64,000 nucleotides of DNA, taken from positions 310,001 to 374,000 of the forward strand of contig JAXLRU010000005.1 in assembly GCA_046330935.1 (NCBI GenBank). Direction: 5' to 3'. Origin of the DNA: JAXLRU01 sp046330935 (GTDB lineage Bacteria; Actinomycetota; Actinomycetes; Actinomycetales; Kineosporiaceae). The notes beneath the pieces are model-generated. The model was given only the letters and a program-made list of their open reading frames with translations. It was not told the DNA's origin and ran no database searches. The position numbers and the translations under genes were made by a program. Shown one piece after another: positions 44,893 through 52,430 of the stretch (position 1 is the first letter of the stretch; each line of letters starts with the position of its first letter).

Positions 44893-45806
44893 GGGGCGAC
44901 CCCGTCGGCGGTGGCCCGCGCAGCGTCGGGCAGCAGCCGGGGGACCACCCGCCGCAGGAACGGCCCGACCGTCAGGCCCATCGCGAGCGTCCCCCAGGCC
45001 GCGGGCACGGGCAGGTCGAGGAACGCGCCCAGCGCCAGCGCCGAGCCCAGCCACGTCCACGCGAGCATGACGGCGGGCACCGCCAGCGCGGCGCGGCGCA
45101 CCCCCGAGGCGGGACGCGCAGGCGAGGGCAGCACCGCATCGAGCGCCGCGACGAGGACGACGCCGACGATCAGCCAGCCCAGGTGGTTCGTCCACGGGAT
45201 CCCGACCGCCCCGGACGCCGCGTCGGCCGGATCGGCGAGCGCTGCGGCGGGCAGGGCGGTCAGCCCCGGCAGCCCAGGGCTCGGCGAGTCGAACCGCCAG
45301 TAGCCGGCCGAGACCATCTGCGGGTCGAGGAAGAGGTCCCACGCCGCGAGCGTCCACCCGCCGGCGAGCGCGACGAGAGCGCGGCGCGCGAGTCCGCTCA
45401 GGCGCCCGGCCAGCACCCGGCCCAGCACCAGCGACGGGTAGGCCATCATCGCCCAGGCCAGGGGCACGATCACGGGGACGCCGAGCACCTGCGGTGTCAG
45501 CGTCCCGGTGTAGTGGTAGCTGCCGAACGGGACACCCGTGTGCACGCCCAGCGTCTCGGCGCCCAGCCCGATCCCCGCGGCCACCGCGAGCAGGGCGACG
45601 GCGGCCCGCGCGCCGAGGACGGCACCCGCGTGCAGCACCGACGTCGCGCAGAACAGGACGACGACCAGACGCGTCGCGGCGTGCAGCGCCGAACCGTCGA
45701 GCAGGGGGTAGGCGATCTGGACGCCGACGGTGAGCACGCCCGCCGCCACGGCCGTACCGACGGCGGGGGCGGTGACTCTCGGCTGCGACAACGCCCCTCC
45801 GTTCAC
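44889..45806 (-). CDS. cruF: CruF-like carotenoid biosynthesis (hydratase) membrane protein
   Basis: 305 residues with about seven hydrophobic helices. The family core reads ETLGVHTGVPFGSYHYTGTLTPQVLGVPVIVPLAWAMM and AAWDLFLDPQMVSAGYWRF, hallmarks of the CruF/bisanhydrobacterioruberin hydratase family (COG2324). It adds water across the C-1',2' double bond of an acyclic carotenoid end. GTG 45806 is a leaderless start. Coupled downstream to the glycosyltransferase. Confidence 0.88.
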   Translation of the reverse strand: MNGGALSQPRVTAPAVGTAVAAGVLTVGVQIAYPLLDGSALHAATRLVVVLFCATSVLHAGAVLGARAAVALLAVAAGIGLGAETLGVHTGVPFGSYHYTGTLTPQVLGVPVIVPLAWAMMAYPSLVLGRVLAGRLSGLARRALVALAGGWTLAAWDLFLDPQMVSAGYWRFDSPSPGLPGLTALPAAALADPADAASGAVGIPWTNHLGWLIVGVVLVAALDAVLPSPARPASGVRRAALAVPAVMLAWTWLGSALALGAFLDLPVPAAWGTLAMGLTVGPFLRRVVPRLLPDAARATADGVAP

Positions 45807-45813
45807 GCTGCGG

Positions 45814-45819
45814 AGTCTA
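45814..45819 (-). promoter_or_regulatory. leaderless promoter -10 (TAGACT) of the cruF-like gene
   Basis: On the minus strand TAGACT, then 7 nt, then GTG 45806. It overlaps the stop of the upstream DUF4126 gene, so the cluster has an internal promoter. Confidence 0.5.
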
Positions 45820-46428
45820 GGCCGCCCCGGCGGCGGCGGCCTGGCGGGAGCGGCGGGCACGCCGTTGACGGAACCCGCGCCGCACCAGCCGCCACAGCGA
45901 CACCACGAGGACCGTCCCCAGCACGAGCAGGGCCAGCGCCACCGACGCGGCCACCCACGGGTGCAGCACCGCGAGCCCGATCACGGCGGCGACGCCCACG
46001 TCCTCCCCGGCGCTCACGGCGATGTTCGAGACCGGCTCGGGGGAGGTGTTGACGGCCACCCGCAGCGACGCCTTCACCAGGTGGCTCGCGAGCGCCGTCG
46101 CGCCGCCGAGGGCCGACAGGCCCACCTGCGCCGCGCCGTCGAGGTCGCCCACCTGCCCCGCCATCAGCGCCGACACGGCCGCCGAGATGCCCGGCCGGAC
46201 CACGGTGTGCACGGTGTCCCACACCGAGTCCAGGTAGGGGATCTTGTCGACGACGGCCTCGAGCGCGAAGAGCACCAGCGCCACCAGCATGACGTCGGTG
46301 CGCTCCAGCGCCGGCGGCACGTCGTCGGCCCCGAGGAACCGCCCCGCGATCCCCAGGAACAGCACCATGGCGTAGGAGTTCACCCCTGACGCCCACCCCG
46401 AACTGACCACCCACGGCAGCACGCTCAC
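45817..46428 (-). CDS. DUF4126 family membrane protein
   Basis: 203 residues, multiple hydrophobic helices. Family signature: SSGWASGVNSYAMVLFLGIAGRF at the N-terminus, ALEAVVDKIPYLDSVWDTVHTVVRPG, and SHLVKASLRVAVNTSPEPVSNIAVSAGEDVG. The C-tail is Arg/Ala-rich. Function unknown; it sits between two carotenoid genes and overlaps the CrtA-like gene by 4 bp. GTG 46428 has GGAGGG 6 nt upstream. Confidence 0.85.
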   Translation of the reverse strand: MSVLPWVVSSGWASGVNSYAMVLFLGIAGRFLGADDVPPALERTDVMLVALVLFALEAVVDKIPYLDSVWDTVHTVVRPGISAAVSALMAGQVGDLDGAAQVGLSALGGATALASHLVKASLRVAVNTSPEPVSNIAVSAGEDVGVAAVIGLAVLHPWVAASVALALLVLGTVLVVSLWRLVRRGFRQRRARRSRQAAAAGAA

Positions 46429-47177
46429 GCTCGTCCCTCCTGAGGCCCGCTCGCCACGACGTCCACCGACCGGCCGTCCAGCGTCCCCCGGACGTCGAGG
46501 ACCGCCAGCCGCGCGAACAGCTCCTCGACGAACCAGGGGGTGGTGGCGCTGGCGGCCACCACCTGCGCGTGCGGGATGCGCCGGTAGGCGAAGTCCGTCA
46601 ACGCCGCCGCGTCCCGCCACACGCTGAAGGTGCCCTGCAGGCCCACCGGGGCCTCCCCGATCCCCAACGACAACCTCAGCCCCGGGCCCTCGTGGAGGTC
46701 GCGCGCGACGTCGGGCACCGCTGTCCAGAACCGGCGCTGGTGCCGCCACGCCAAACGCGCCCGGGTCACCGCCGCGACCGGCCCGCTCCAGGCCCGGGCC
46801 GCTCCGGGATCGGGGTCGCCGAACGGCGTCCGCCCCGCCCACGTGCCGCGCGAGGTCAGCGGCGACATCGCGACGTCGAGCCGCTCCTGCGCGATCGCGT
46901 CCCAGCGGGCGTGGACGCGGCCGTCCGCGAAGGCCCGCGCGGCGTCCGCGTCGTCCCAGCAGGCCAGCAGCGCCCAGTGCCGCGGGTCGGCGTCGCCCGG
47001 GGTGAAGGTGCGCCCGCTGCCCGTGCCCAGCAGCTTCGCGAAGCGCAGCCCCGGCGCGGTGCGCACCGGCCGCCGCTCGCGACCCATCCGCCATACGGCG
47101 CCGGGGACGGCGCGGCGCGGCACGCCCCACACGGTGAGGGTCACGTGCCCGGGGACGGACGGCGAGGGTGCGCTCAC
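46425..47177 (-). CDS. crtA: CrtA-like spheroidene monooxygenase
   Basis: 250 residues. The CrtA family pattern is clear: KLLGTGSGRTFTPGDADPRHWALLACW, RGTWAGRTPFGDP, GPVAAVTRARL, RFWTAVPDVA, LSLGIGEAPVGLQGTFSVWRDAAAL, FAYR and EELFARL. CrtA introduces a 2-keto group at an acyclic carotenoid end. GTG 47177 is leaderless; GTG 47186 is possible. First gene of the minus-strand cluster with DUF4126, cruF, glycosyltransferase and desaturase. Confidence 0.82.
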   Translation of the reverse strand: MSAPSPSVPGHVTLTVWGVPRRAVPGAVWRMGRERRPVRTAPGLRFAKLLGTGSGRTFTPGDADPRHWALLACWDDADAARAFADGRVHARWDAIAQERLDVAMSPLTSRGTWAGRTPFGDPDPGAARAWSGPVAAVTRARLAWRHQRRFWTAVPDVARDLHEGPGLRLSLGIGEAPVGLQGTFSVWRDAAALTDFAYRRIPHAQVVAASATTPWFVEELFARLAVLDVRGTLDGRSVDVVASGPQEGRA

Positions 47178-47184
47178 GGCCGCC

Positions 47185-47190
47185 ACGGTA
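47185..47190 (-). promoter_or_regulatory. leaderless promoter -10 (TACCGT) of crtA-like gene
   Basis: TACCGT on the minus strand is followed by 7 nt and GTG 47177; it drives the second carotenoid cluster. Confidence 0.5.
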
Positions 47191-47254
47191 GGGGCAGCCG
47201 GGTGCGGGCGCCCGCCCGGCCGCCGTCCCCTCGCGGGCAGATCTCGCGGGCAGA

Positions 47255-47875
47255 TCAGGACGGACGAGGCAGCAGGTCACCGGCGAACATGCGGATCACC
47301 TGCGCCTCGACGTCGGCGAGGCTGCGGTGCGGGCTGAACGCCAACCAGTCCAACCCCATCACCAGCACCGACCCGAGCAGCGCGCCCGCTGCGGCGTCGA
47401 CGTCGAGATCGCCCTCGAGCTCGCCGCGCTCGCGACCGTCCTCGAGCACCGCCCGCAGGGGCGCGACGGCCTCCTCGCGCAGCTCCCGCAGGGCCGCCTG
47501 CCAGGGGCGGTTGGGCCGGAACAGCTCCGCCACCAGCACCTGCGCCATGGCGGGCGAGGTGTGGATGGCCTCCAGCTCGGTGCGGACCATCGCGGCCACC
47601 GCGTCGAGCCCGTGGCGGCCGGACGCCGCCTCGACGAACCGCACGGCGAGCCGCTGCAGCCCCTCGCGCAGCACCTGCACGAACAGCTGCTCCTTGCTGC
47701 CGAAGTTGTAGAACACGGTGCCCTTGGCGACGCCGGCGGCCGCCGCGATCTCCTCGACGCTGGTGTCGGAGAAACCCTGCTCGGCGATCAGGCGGATCGC
47801 CGCTTCGATCACGCGGTCGCGGCTGGCGGCGCGGCGCAGGGCGTTGCCGTCGGGCGCGGGCGCCGGCCTGCTCAC
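47255..47875 (-). CDS. TetR/AcrR-family transcriptional regulator
   Basis: 206 residues. The N-terminal helix-turn-helix is complete: ASRDRVIEAAIRLIAEQGFSDTSVEEIAAAAGVAKGTVFYNFGSKEQLF. The ligand-binding half is divergent as usual. It is the last gene of a three-gene minus-strand operon (ATPase, YhgE/Pip protein, regulator), coupled by GTGA. It probably represses its own operon at the palindrome 50830-50843. Inducer unknown. Confidence 0.88.
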   Translation of the reverse strand: MSRPAPAPDGNALRRAASRDRVIEAAIRLIAEQGFSDTSVEEIAAAAGVAKGTVFYNFGSKEQLFVQVLREGLQRLAVRFVEAASGRHGLDAVAAMVRTELEAIHTSPAMAQVLVAELFRPNRPWQAALRELREEAVAPLRAVLEDGRERGELEGDLDVDAAAGALLGSVLVMGLDWLAFSPHRSLADVEAQVIRMFAGDLLPRPS

Positions 47876-50055
47876 AGCGACAGCTCGGGGTGCAGCCGTG
47901 CCACCGTCCAGGTGCGACGGCGACGGGCGGTGAGCGTGGTCAGCGCCAGGCAGGCGATCGTGATGCCGGTGAGCACGCCCGCAGCCTGCCACACCGCACC
48001 CGCCGGACCCCCGCTGATCAGGTGGCGCAGGCCCGTGACCACGTAGGTCATCGGCAGCCACGGGTGGATCGCCTGGAAGAACCGCGGTGCCGTCTCGATC
48101 GGGTACGTCCCGCCCGCCGAGGTCAGCTGCAGGATCAGCAGCGCGATCGCGATCAGCTTGCCCGGCGTGCCGAACTGCGCGTTGACCCACTGCAGCAGCG
48201 CGGTGAACGCCGTCGCCGTCAACGCGAGGAAGCCCACCATCGCCACCGGGTGCACGGCGTCCAGCCCGATCGCCCAGTGCAGGACGGCGAACAGCACCAG
48301 CGCCTGCCCGACGCCCACGACCGCCGCGGGCAGCCATCCGCCCAGGGCGACCCTGCCGGCCCGCGCCCCGCTGGCCAGGGCCCGCGGGGCCAGGGGACGC
48401 AGCAGCAGGTAGGCGACGACCCCGCCGACCCACAGCGACAGCGGGATGAAGTACGGCGCGAACCCCGCCCCGTAGGTCGCGGCGACGTGCAGCGGGTCCT
48501 TGCGCAGGTCGACCGGCTCGGCCACCACCGCGGCGCGCGTCTCGGCGTCCGCACCGTCGTAGACCGGCACCTGCCCGGCGCCCGCGCGCAGGCGGTCCGC
48601 GAGCGTCGTCGCGCCCCCGTCGAGCCGGACCAGCCCGTCGTGCAGGTCCGCCGCCCCGTCGGCGGCCTGGGCGGCGCCGGCGGCCAGGCGGTGCGACGAC
48701 GAGGCGAGCGTCGCCGTCCCCGAGGCGAGCGTGCGCGTGCCCGAGGCCAGCCGCGACGTGCCGGCCGCGAGGTCGTGGCTGCCCGCCGCCGCCTCGTGCA
48801 GGCCCCCGCTCAGCGTCCCCGCGCCGAGCCGCGCGCGGTGGACACCCGTCGCGAGGGCGGGGGTGGCGTCGGCAAGGGCGTCGGAGCGCGTGGCCAGGGT
48901 CGCGGCCCCGTCGCGCAGGGCCGCCGACGCGGCGGCCGCCCTGTCCGTGGCGGCCTGCGCCGCGCCGTCGACCGCGGCGAGCTCCTGACCGATGGTCGCG
49001 GCCAGCGCCTGCGCGGAGGGGTCGCCGGGGTGCGCCGCCAGGAAGGCGACGACGGCGTCGTGGACGGCGGCGTCGGCGTGGGAGCGGGCTTTGCCCACGG
49101 CGTCCGTCCCCGCCGCCGAACGCTGCAGCGCGGCCGCGAGGTCGGCGTTGCCACGGGCCAGGGACGCCGCGCCGTCGGCGAGCGCGCGCGTCGCGCCGGG
49201 CAGGGCGGCCGTCTTCCCGTCGAGAGTGCGCAGGCCCGAGGCCAGCTCGTCCCCGCCAGCCGTCAGCCTGGTCGTGCCCGCGGCGAGGCGGTCGGCCCCG
49301 GCGTCGGCGCGGGCGGCACCCGAGGTGAGGGACGCCGTCCCGGCCCGCAGGCGGTCGGCGCCGGCGGCGAGATCGCGGGCGCCGTCGGCCAGCGAACCCG
49401 TGCCTCGGGCGAGATCGGTGGAGCCGCCCTCCGCCTCGCCCGACCCCGCCGCGAGGTCGCCGGCGCCGGACGCCGCGCGGTCCAGGTCGCCGTGCAGGCC
49501 CGCGAGCGAGGCGTAGACGTCGCGGACGTAAGCCTTGGTGGAGCCGCTGCCCAGCGCCTGGCGCACCTCCAGCAGCACCGACCGGGACAGCTGTCCGGCG
49601 AGGTAGCCGTTGGCGTCATCCGTGCGCACGTCGAGGACGGCGCGCCGGGGCGCGGCGTCGCCGGTGGCGCCCGCGGGGGCCTGGGCGGGGGAGGCCAGTG
49701 CGGCGGAGAAGCCGCTCGGCACGGTCACCACGAGGTAGTAGCGCCCGGCGTCCAGGCCCTCGGCGGCCTCCCGCGCGTCCACGACGTGCCAGTCGAAGCC
49801 GCCGCGCTCGCGCAGGGTGCGCTCCAGCTCCTGCCCCGCGGCGATCCGCGTCCGGTCGACCTGGACGGCGCGGTCCTGGTCGACGAGCGCGACCGGGACG
49901 GCGTCGAGGCGGCCGTAGGGGTCCCAGAACGCCCACAGGTAGAGGGCGCCGTACATGAGCGGCACGAGCAGGACGGCGACGATCGCGGCCCGGCCGAGGC
50001 CGGTGCGCGACAGTCGGCGGACCTCGGTCCGGGCGAGGTGGGTGGCGGAGGTCAT
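47872..50055 (-). CDS. YhgE/Pip-domain membrane protein (ABC-2 permease-like)
   Basis: 727 residues. One N-terminal membrane helix (GRAAIVAVLLVPLMYGALYLWAF) with the family motif WDPYGRLDAVPVALVDQD, a ~400-residue extracellular region of repeated heptad-like units (DLAAGADRLRAGTASL, TLASGTATLASSSHRLAAG) forming a long coiled coil, and five C-terminal helices resembling an ABC-2 permease (GGTYPIETAPRFFQAIHPWLPMTYVVTGLR). Relatives include phage-infection proteins and type VII-linked YhgE. Likely exports or anchors something with the adjacent ATPase. ATG overlaps the ATPase stop. Confidence 0.85.
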   Translation of the reverse strand: MTSATHLARTEVRRLSRTGLGRAAIVAVLLVPLMYGALYLWAFWDPYGRLDAVPVALVDQDRAVQVDRTRIAAGQELERTLRERGGFDWHVVDAREAAEGLDAGRYYLVVTVPSGFSAALASPAQAPAGATGDAAPRRAVLDVRTDDANGYLAGQLSRSVLLEVRQALGSGSTKAYVRDVYASLAGLHGDLDRAASGAGDLAAGSGEAEGGSTDLARGTGSLADGARDLAAGADRLRAGTASLTSGAARADAGADRLAAGTTRLTAGGDELASGLRTLDGKTAALPGATRALADGAASLARGNADLAAALQRSAAGTDAVGKARSHADAAVHDAVVAFLAAHPGDPSAQALAATIGQELAAVDGAAQAATDRAAAASAALRDGAATLATRSDALADATPALATGVHRARLGAGTLSGGLHEAAAGSHDLAAGTSRLASGTRTLASGTATLASSSHRLAAGAAQAADGAADLHDGLVRLDGGATTLADRLRAGAGQVPVYDGADAETRAAVVAEPVDLRKDPLHVAATYGAGFAPYFIPLSLWVGGVVAYLLLRPLAPRALASGARAGRVALGGWLPAAVVGVGQALVLFAVLHWAIGLDAVHPVAMVGFLALTATAFTALLQWVNAQFGTPGKLIAIALLILQLTSAGGTYPIETAPRFFQAIHPWLPMTYVVTGLRHLISGGPAGAVWQAAGVLTGITIACLALTTLTARRRRTWTVARLHPELSL

Positions 50056-50813
50056 GCGAGGGCCCTTGTCCTGGGGGTGGCGGTGCCGGCGGCGGTGGCT
50101 GCGCCGGCGGTGGTCAGCGGGAGGACGGCGTCGGCCACGCCGTCGGGGATGCGGGAGGTGTCGGTGCAGGCGGCGACGACGCCCGGTCCGGTGTCGGCGA
50201 GCCGGCGCAGCAGCGTCCAGGCGGCGGCGACGTCGGGGACGTCGCCGAGGGTGTCGAGGTCGTCGACGAGGACGAGCGACGGCGCGTCGGCGAGGGCGGC
50301 GGCCAGGCCCAGGCGCCAGCGACGGGGTGCGGTGAGGGTGGCCACGGGCGCGCGGAGGTCCCAGGGGGCGGGGTCGGGGTCGAGGCGGTCGATGCGGTGG
50401 AGGAGCTCGGTGGCGCGGGCCCGGGTGCGCGAGGCGCGGGCCAGGCCGAGGTGCCACCAGGGGTCGACGAGGGCGAGCCGCTCGTGCAGGTGCTCGGCCA
50501 CGGTCATGCGCGGGTCGAGGTCGTTGACCCCGGCGATCTCGGCGAGGCCGCTCGCGCGGCGGGCGGCGCTGGCGTGGCGTGGCAGCGGGTGCCCGGCGAC
50601 GACGAGGTCGCCCGCGCTGGGGCGCATCCGTCCCGAGAGGGTGAGCAGCAGGCAGGTGCGCCCGCTGCCCACGGGGCCCGCGACGGCGAGCAGGTCGCCC
50701 TGGTGGAGCGTGACCTCGACGCTCTCGAAGACGGGCCCGCGGGGGCCGTCGAGGGACAGGCCGCGGGCCAGGACGAGCGGGGCGTCCGTCAGGGGGAGGG
50801 GCGGCTCGGACAT
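50052..50813 (-). CDS. degenerate ABC transporter ATP-binding protein
   Basis: 253 residues of ABC ATPase layout. The Walker A reads AGPVGSGRTCLL with Arg instead of the invariant Lys. Walker B is LVLVDDLDTLGD, with Asp where the catalytic Glu is normal. The LSGGQ signature is unrecognisable (TLTAPRRWRLGLAAAL). It may be a non-hydrolysing or regulatory partner for the YhgE/Pip protein. ATG 50813 has GGAG at 50820-50823 upstream. First gene of the operon under the palindromic operator. Confidence 0.8.
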   Translation of the reverse strand: MSEPPLPLTDAPLVLARGLSLDGPRGPVFESVEVTLHQGDLLAVAGPVGSGRTCLLLTLSGRMRPSAGDLVVAGHPLPRHASAARRASGLAEIAGVNDLDPRMTVAEHLHERLALVDPWWHLGLARASRTRARATELLHRIDRLDPDPAPWDLRAPVATLTAPRRWRLGLAAALADAPSLVLVDDLDTLGDVPDVAAAWTLLRRLADTGPGVVAACTDTSRIPDGVADAVLPLTTAGAATAAGTATPRTRALA

Positions 50814-50829
50814 CGGATCTCCTTTATGT

Positions 50830-50846
50830 ACTGACCAGTCAGTCTA
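50830..50846 (-). promoter_or_regulatory. TetR-type operator overlapping a -10 box
   Basis: ACTGAC-CA-GTCAGT at 50830-50843 is a perfect dyad, and the minus-strand TAGACT -10 (complement of 50841-50846) overlaps it. A repressor bound here would block the ATPase-YhgE-tetR operon. Confidence 0.7.
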
Positions 50847-50924
50847 AAAGAGGTCCGCGCGTGAAGCCGTGCCGTGGCGGTGTGACGTGCGTCTCGCGGC
50901 GCCCTGCGTCGGCGGGGTGGCCTC

Positions 50925-51521
50925 TCAGGCGACCTCGACGACCTCGCCGCCGGTGATCCGCACCAGCTCGTCGAACGTCGTGGGGAAGACGGTGCGCGGG
51001 TGCCCCGCGGCCGCCCAGATCACGGAGTGGGGGCGAGGGCGGCGTCGATGAGCGTGCGCAGGGTCGCGGGTGTCCGACGGGAGCGACCCGCCGATCGCGA
51101 ACCCGGTGTGGTGGCGGACGAAGTCGGCGTCCGCGCGGTCCAGGCGTCCGACTCCCAGCGTCGCGGCGAGCCGGGCGGTGTCCACCCGGTGGGCGCCCGA
51201 GGTCATCACCAGCAACGGGACCGCCTCGCCCTCGCCGGGTGCGCCCTCGCCCGCAGGGACGGCGAAGACGAGCGAGTTCGCGATCTGGGCGATCTCGATC
51301 CCGAGGAACTGTGCCGCCTGTGCGGCCGTGCGCGCGTGCCCGTCGAGGACCCGGACGGCGCCCTGGGCGCCCGCGTCCGCCAGTGCCGTGCGGACGGCCG
51401 CCACCGAGGGATGGGCCAGGAGCGGGTCGGGAGCGGGCTCGACGGCGGGCGGGCAGGACGCCGTGGGGGAGGCCGGTCCGCGACCGCCGGACGCGCTGTC
51501 GGTGGGAGGGTCGATGGTCAT
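50925..51521 (-). CDS. YbaK/EbsC-type aminoacyl-tRNA deacylase, with a scrambled internal block
   Basis: 198 residues. The family core is present: VLDGHARTAAQAAQFLGIEIAQIANSLVF, LVMTSGAHRVDTARLAATLG, and the ending VIWAAAGHPRTVFPTTFDELVRITG. Between GFAIGG and VIW, however, the family block GHPxPLRTLIDxAL appears only in other frames. Three one-base losses, all at G or C runs (about 51080, 51063 and 51032), explain this and together restore the frame. Either the assembly is wrong or a substrate loop is altered. ATG 51521 has a leaderless TACCCT -10. Confidence 0.75.
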   Translation of the reverse strand: MTIDPPTDSASGGRGPASPTASCPPAVEPAPDPLLAHPSVAAVRTALADAGAQGAVRVLDGHARTAAQAAQFLGIEIAQIANSLVFAVPAGEGAPGEGEAVPLLVMTSGAHRVDTARLAATLGVGRLDRADADFVRHHTGFAIGGSLPSDTRDPAHAHRRRPRPHSVIWAAAGHPRTVFPTTFDELVRITGGEVVEVA

Positions 51522-51527
51522 CTCCTC

Positions 51528-51533
51528 AGGGTA
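51528..51533 (-). promoter_or_regulatory. leaderless -10 (TACCCT) of the YbaK-type gene
   Basis: TACCCT on the minus strand is followed by 6 nt and ATG 51521. It lies back to back with the SOS-cassette promoter. Confidence 0.45.
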
Positions 51534-51554
51534 GGAGCGGGTGCCGCGTACCCG

Positions 51555-51583
51555 TTGAGCCTGTCCCCGGTCGCCTGTACAGT
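51555..51583 (+). promoter_or_regulatory. sigma70-type promoter of the mutagenic-repair cassette
   Basis: TTGAGC (51555-51560), a 17-nt spacer and TACAGT (51578-51583) make a good -35/-10 pair upstream of the DUF6504 gene. Confidence 0.65.
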
Positions 51584-51591
51584 CGAGGAGT

Positions 51592-51607
51592 TCGAACAAG
51601 TGTTCGA
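51592..51607 (+). promoter_or_regulatory. LexA (SOS) box
   Basis: TCGAACAAGTGTTCGA is a perfect palindromic match to the actinobacterial/Gram-positive SOS box (CGAAC-N4-GTTCG core). It lies 8 nt after the -10, where LexA would block initiation. Confidence 0.88.
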
Positions 51608-51753
51608 ATCCTCCGGTGGCGTTCGCGGCGCCACTCACGGCAGGTCCGTGTCCCGGGCGCCTCGACCCCGCCCGGGACACGGGCCGCCGCGGAGGAGCAG
51701 CCGGCGGTGAGGGGAAGCTCCGCCGGCTCCGCGTCAGGCAAGGGGAGAGCGGG

Positions 51754-52398
51754 ATGGGCCACCTGTACGGAGATCTGATCGAGGTGCGTGGTGCCGACGG
51801 AGCCGTGGTCACCTTCCAGCCGGAGGCGGCCGATCCGGCCGTCGCGTCCGGGCCGATCGGGAACGGCCCGGCCGTCCCGTCGGGCGGTGGCCTCGGCACG
51901 GTCGTCGCTCCCGCGTCCTTCCTGTGGCGGGGCAGGGTCTACCTGGTGCGGGGGGTGCTCGCGCGGTGGCGCGAACGCCTTCCCTGGTGGTCCTCCCCGG
52001 CCGCACGCCTGACCCGGGGTGATCTCCCGGCCGACCCTCTGGAGGGGTCCGATGAGGGGACGGCCGCGGAGGCGGACGGCTGGCTCCAGCCGTTCCGGGG
52101 CTTCCGGGCGGGCGGTGACGACCGTCCCGCCCGGGGCTCCGAGGTCACGCGTGAACCGGTCCCGGGGCAGGCCCTGCCCCTGGAGCGCGAGGTCTGGCGG
52201 GTCGAGGCGTGCTGCGGGCGGCAGGCACCCGTCGGGGTGTTCGACCTCTGCCGCGACCTCGCCCCCGAGGAGGCCGCCCTCACGGTCTTCGACGTCCCCG
52301 GGTCGGTGCGTCCCCCGGCCGGTGAACCGGTGCCGGCCCGGAGCCTGGCCGCGGCTGGCACCTCCGGTTCCTGGCGCCTGCTGCGGGTCTGCGACTGA
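51754..52398 (+). CDS. DUF6504-family protein of the mutagenic-repair cassette
   Basis: 214 residues. The beginning GHLYGDLIEVRGADGAVVTF and the segment ASFLWRGRVYLVRGVLARWRERLPWW match the small actinobacterial family found with ImuB/DnaE2 genes. The second half (REVWRVEACCGRQAPVGVFDLC) is the other conserved block. Function unknown, but gene location and the LexA box upstream place it in the DNA-damage response. ATG 51754 has AGGGGAG 6 nt before it. Confidence 0.75.
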   Translation: MGHLYGDLIEVRGADGAVVTFQPEAADPAVASGPIGNGPAVPSGGGLGTVVAPASFLWRGRVYLVRGVLARWRERLPWWSSPAARLTRGDLPADPLEGSDEGTAAEADGWLQPFRGFRAGGDDRPARGSEVTREPVPGQALPLEREVWRVEACCGRQAPVGVFDLCRDLAPEEAALTVFDVPGSVRPPAGEPVPARSLAAAGTSGSWRLLRVCD

Positions 52399-52430
52399 GC
52401 CACCCCCGTCTGTTCTGTGAGGAGGCACCC

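Noticed and set aside
47890..50847. 985-codon plus-strand frame over the YhgE/Pip and ABC genes
   Set aside because: Mirror of the Ala-rich coiled-coil region; no start signal and no domain.
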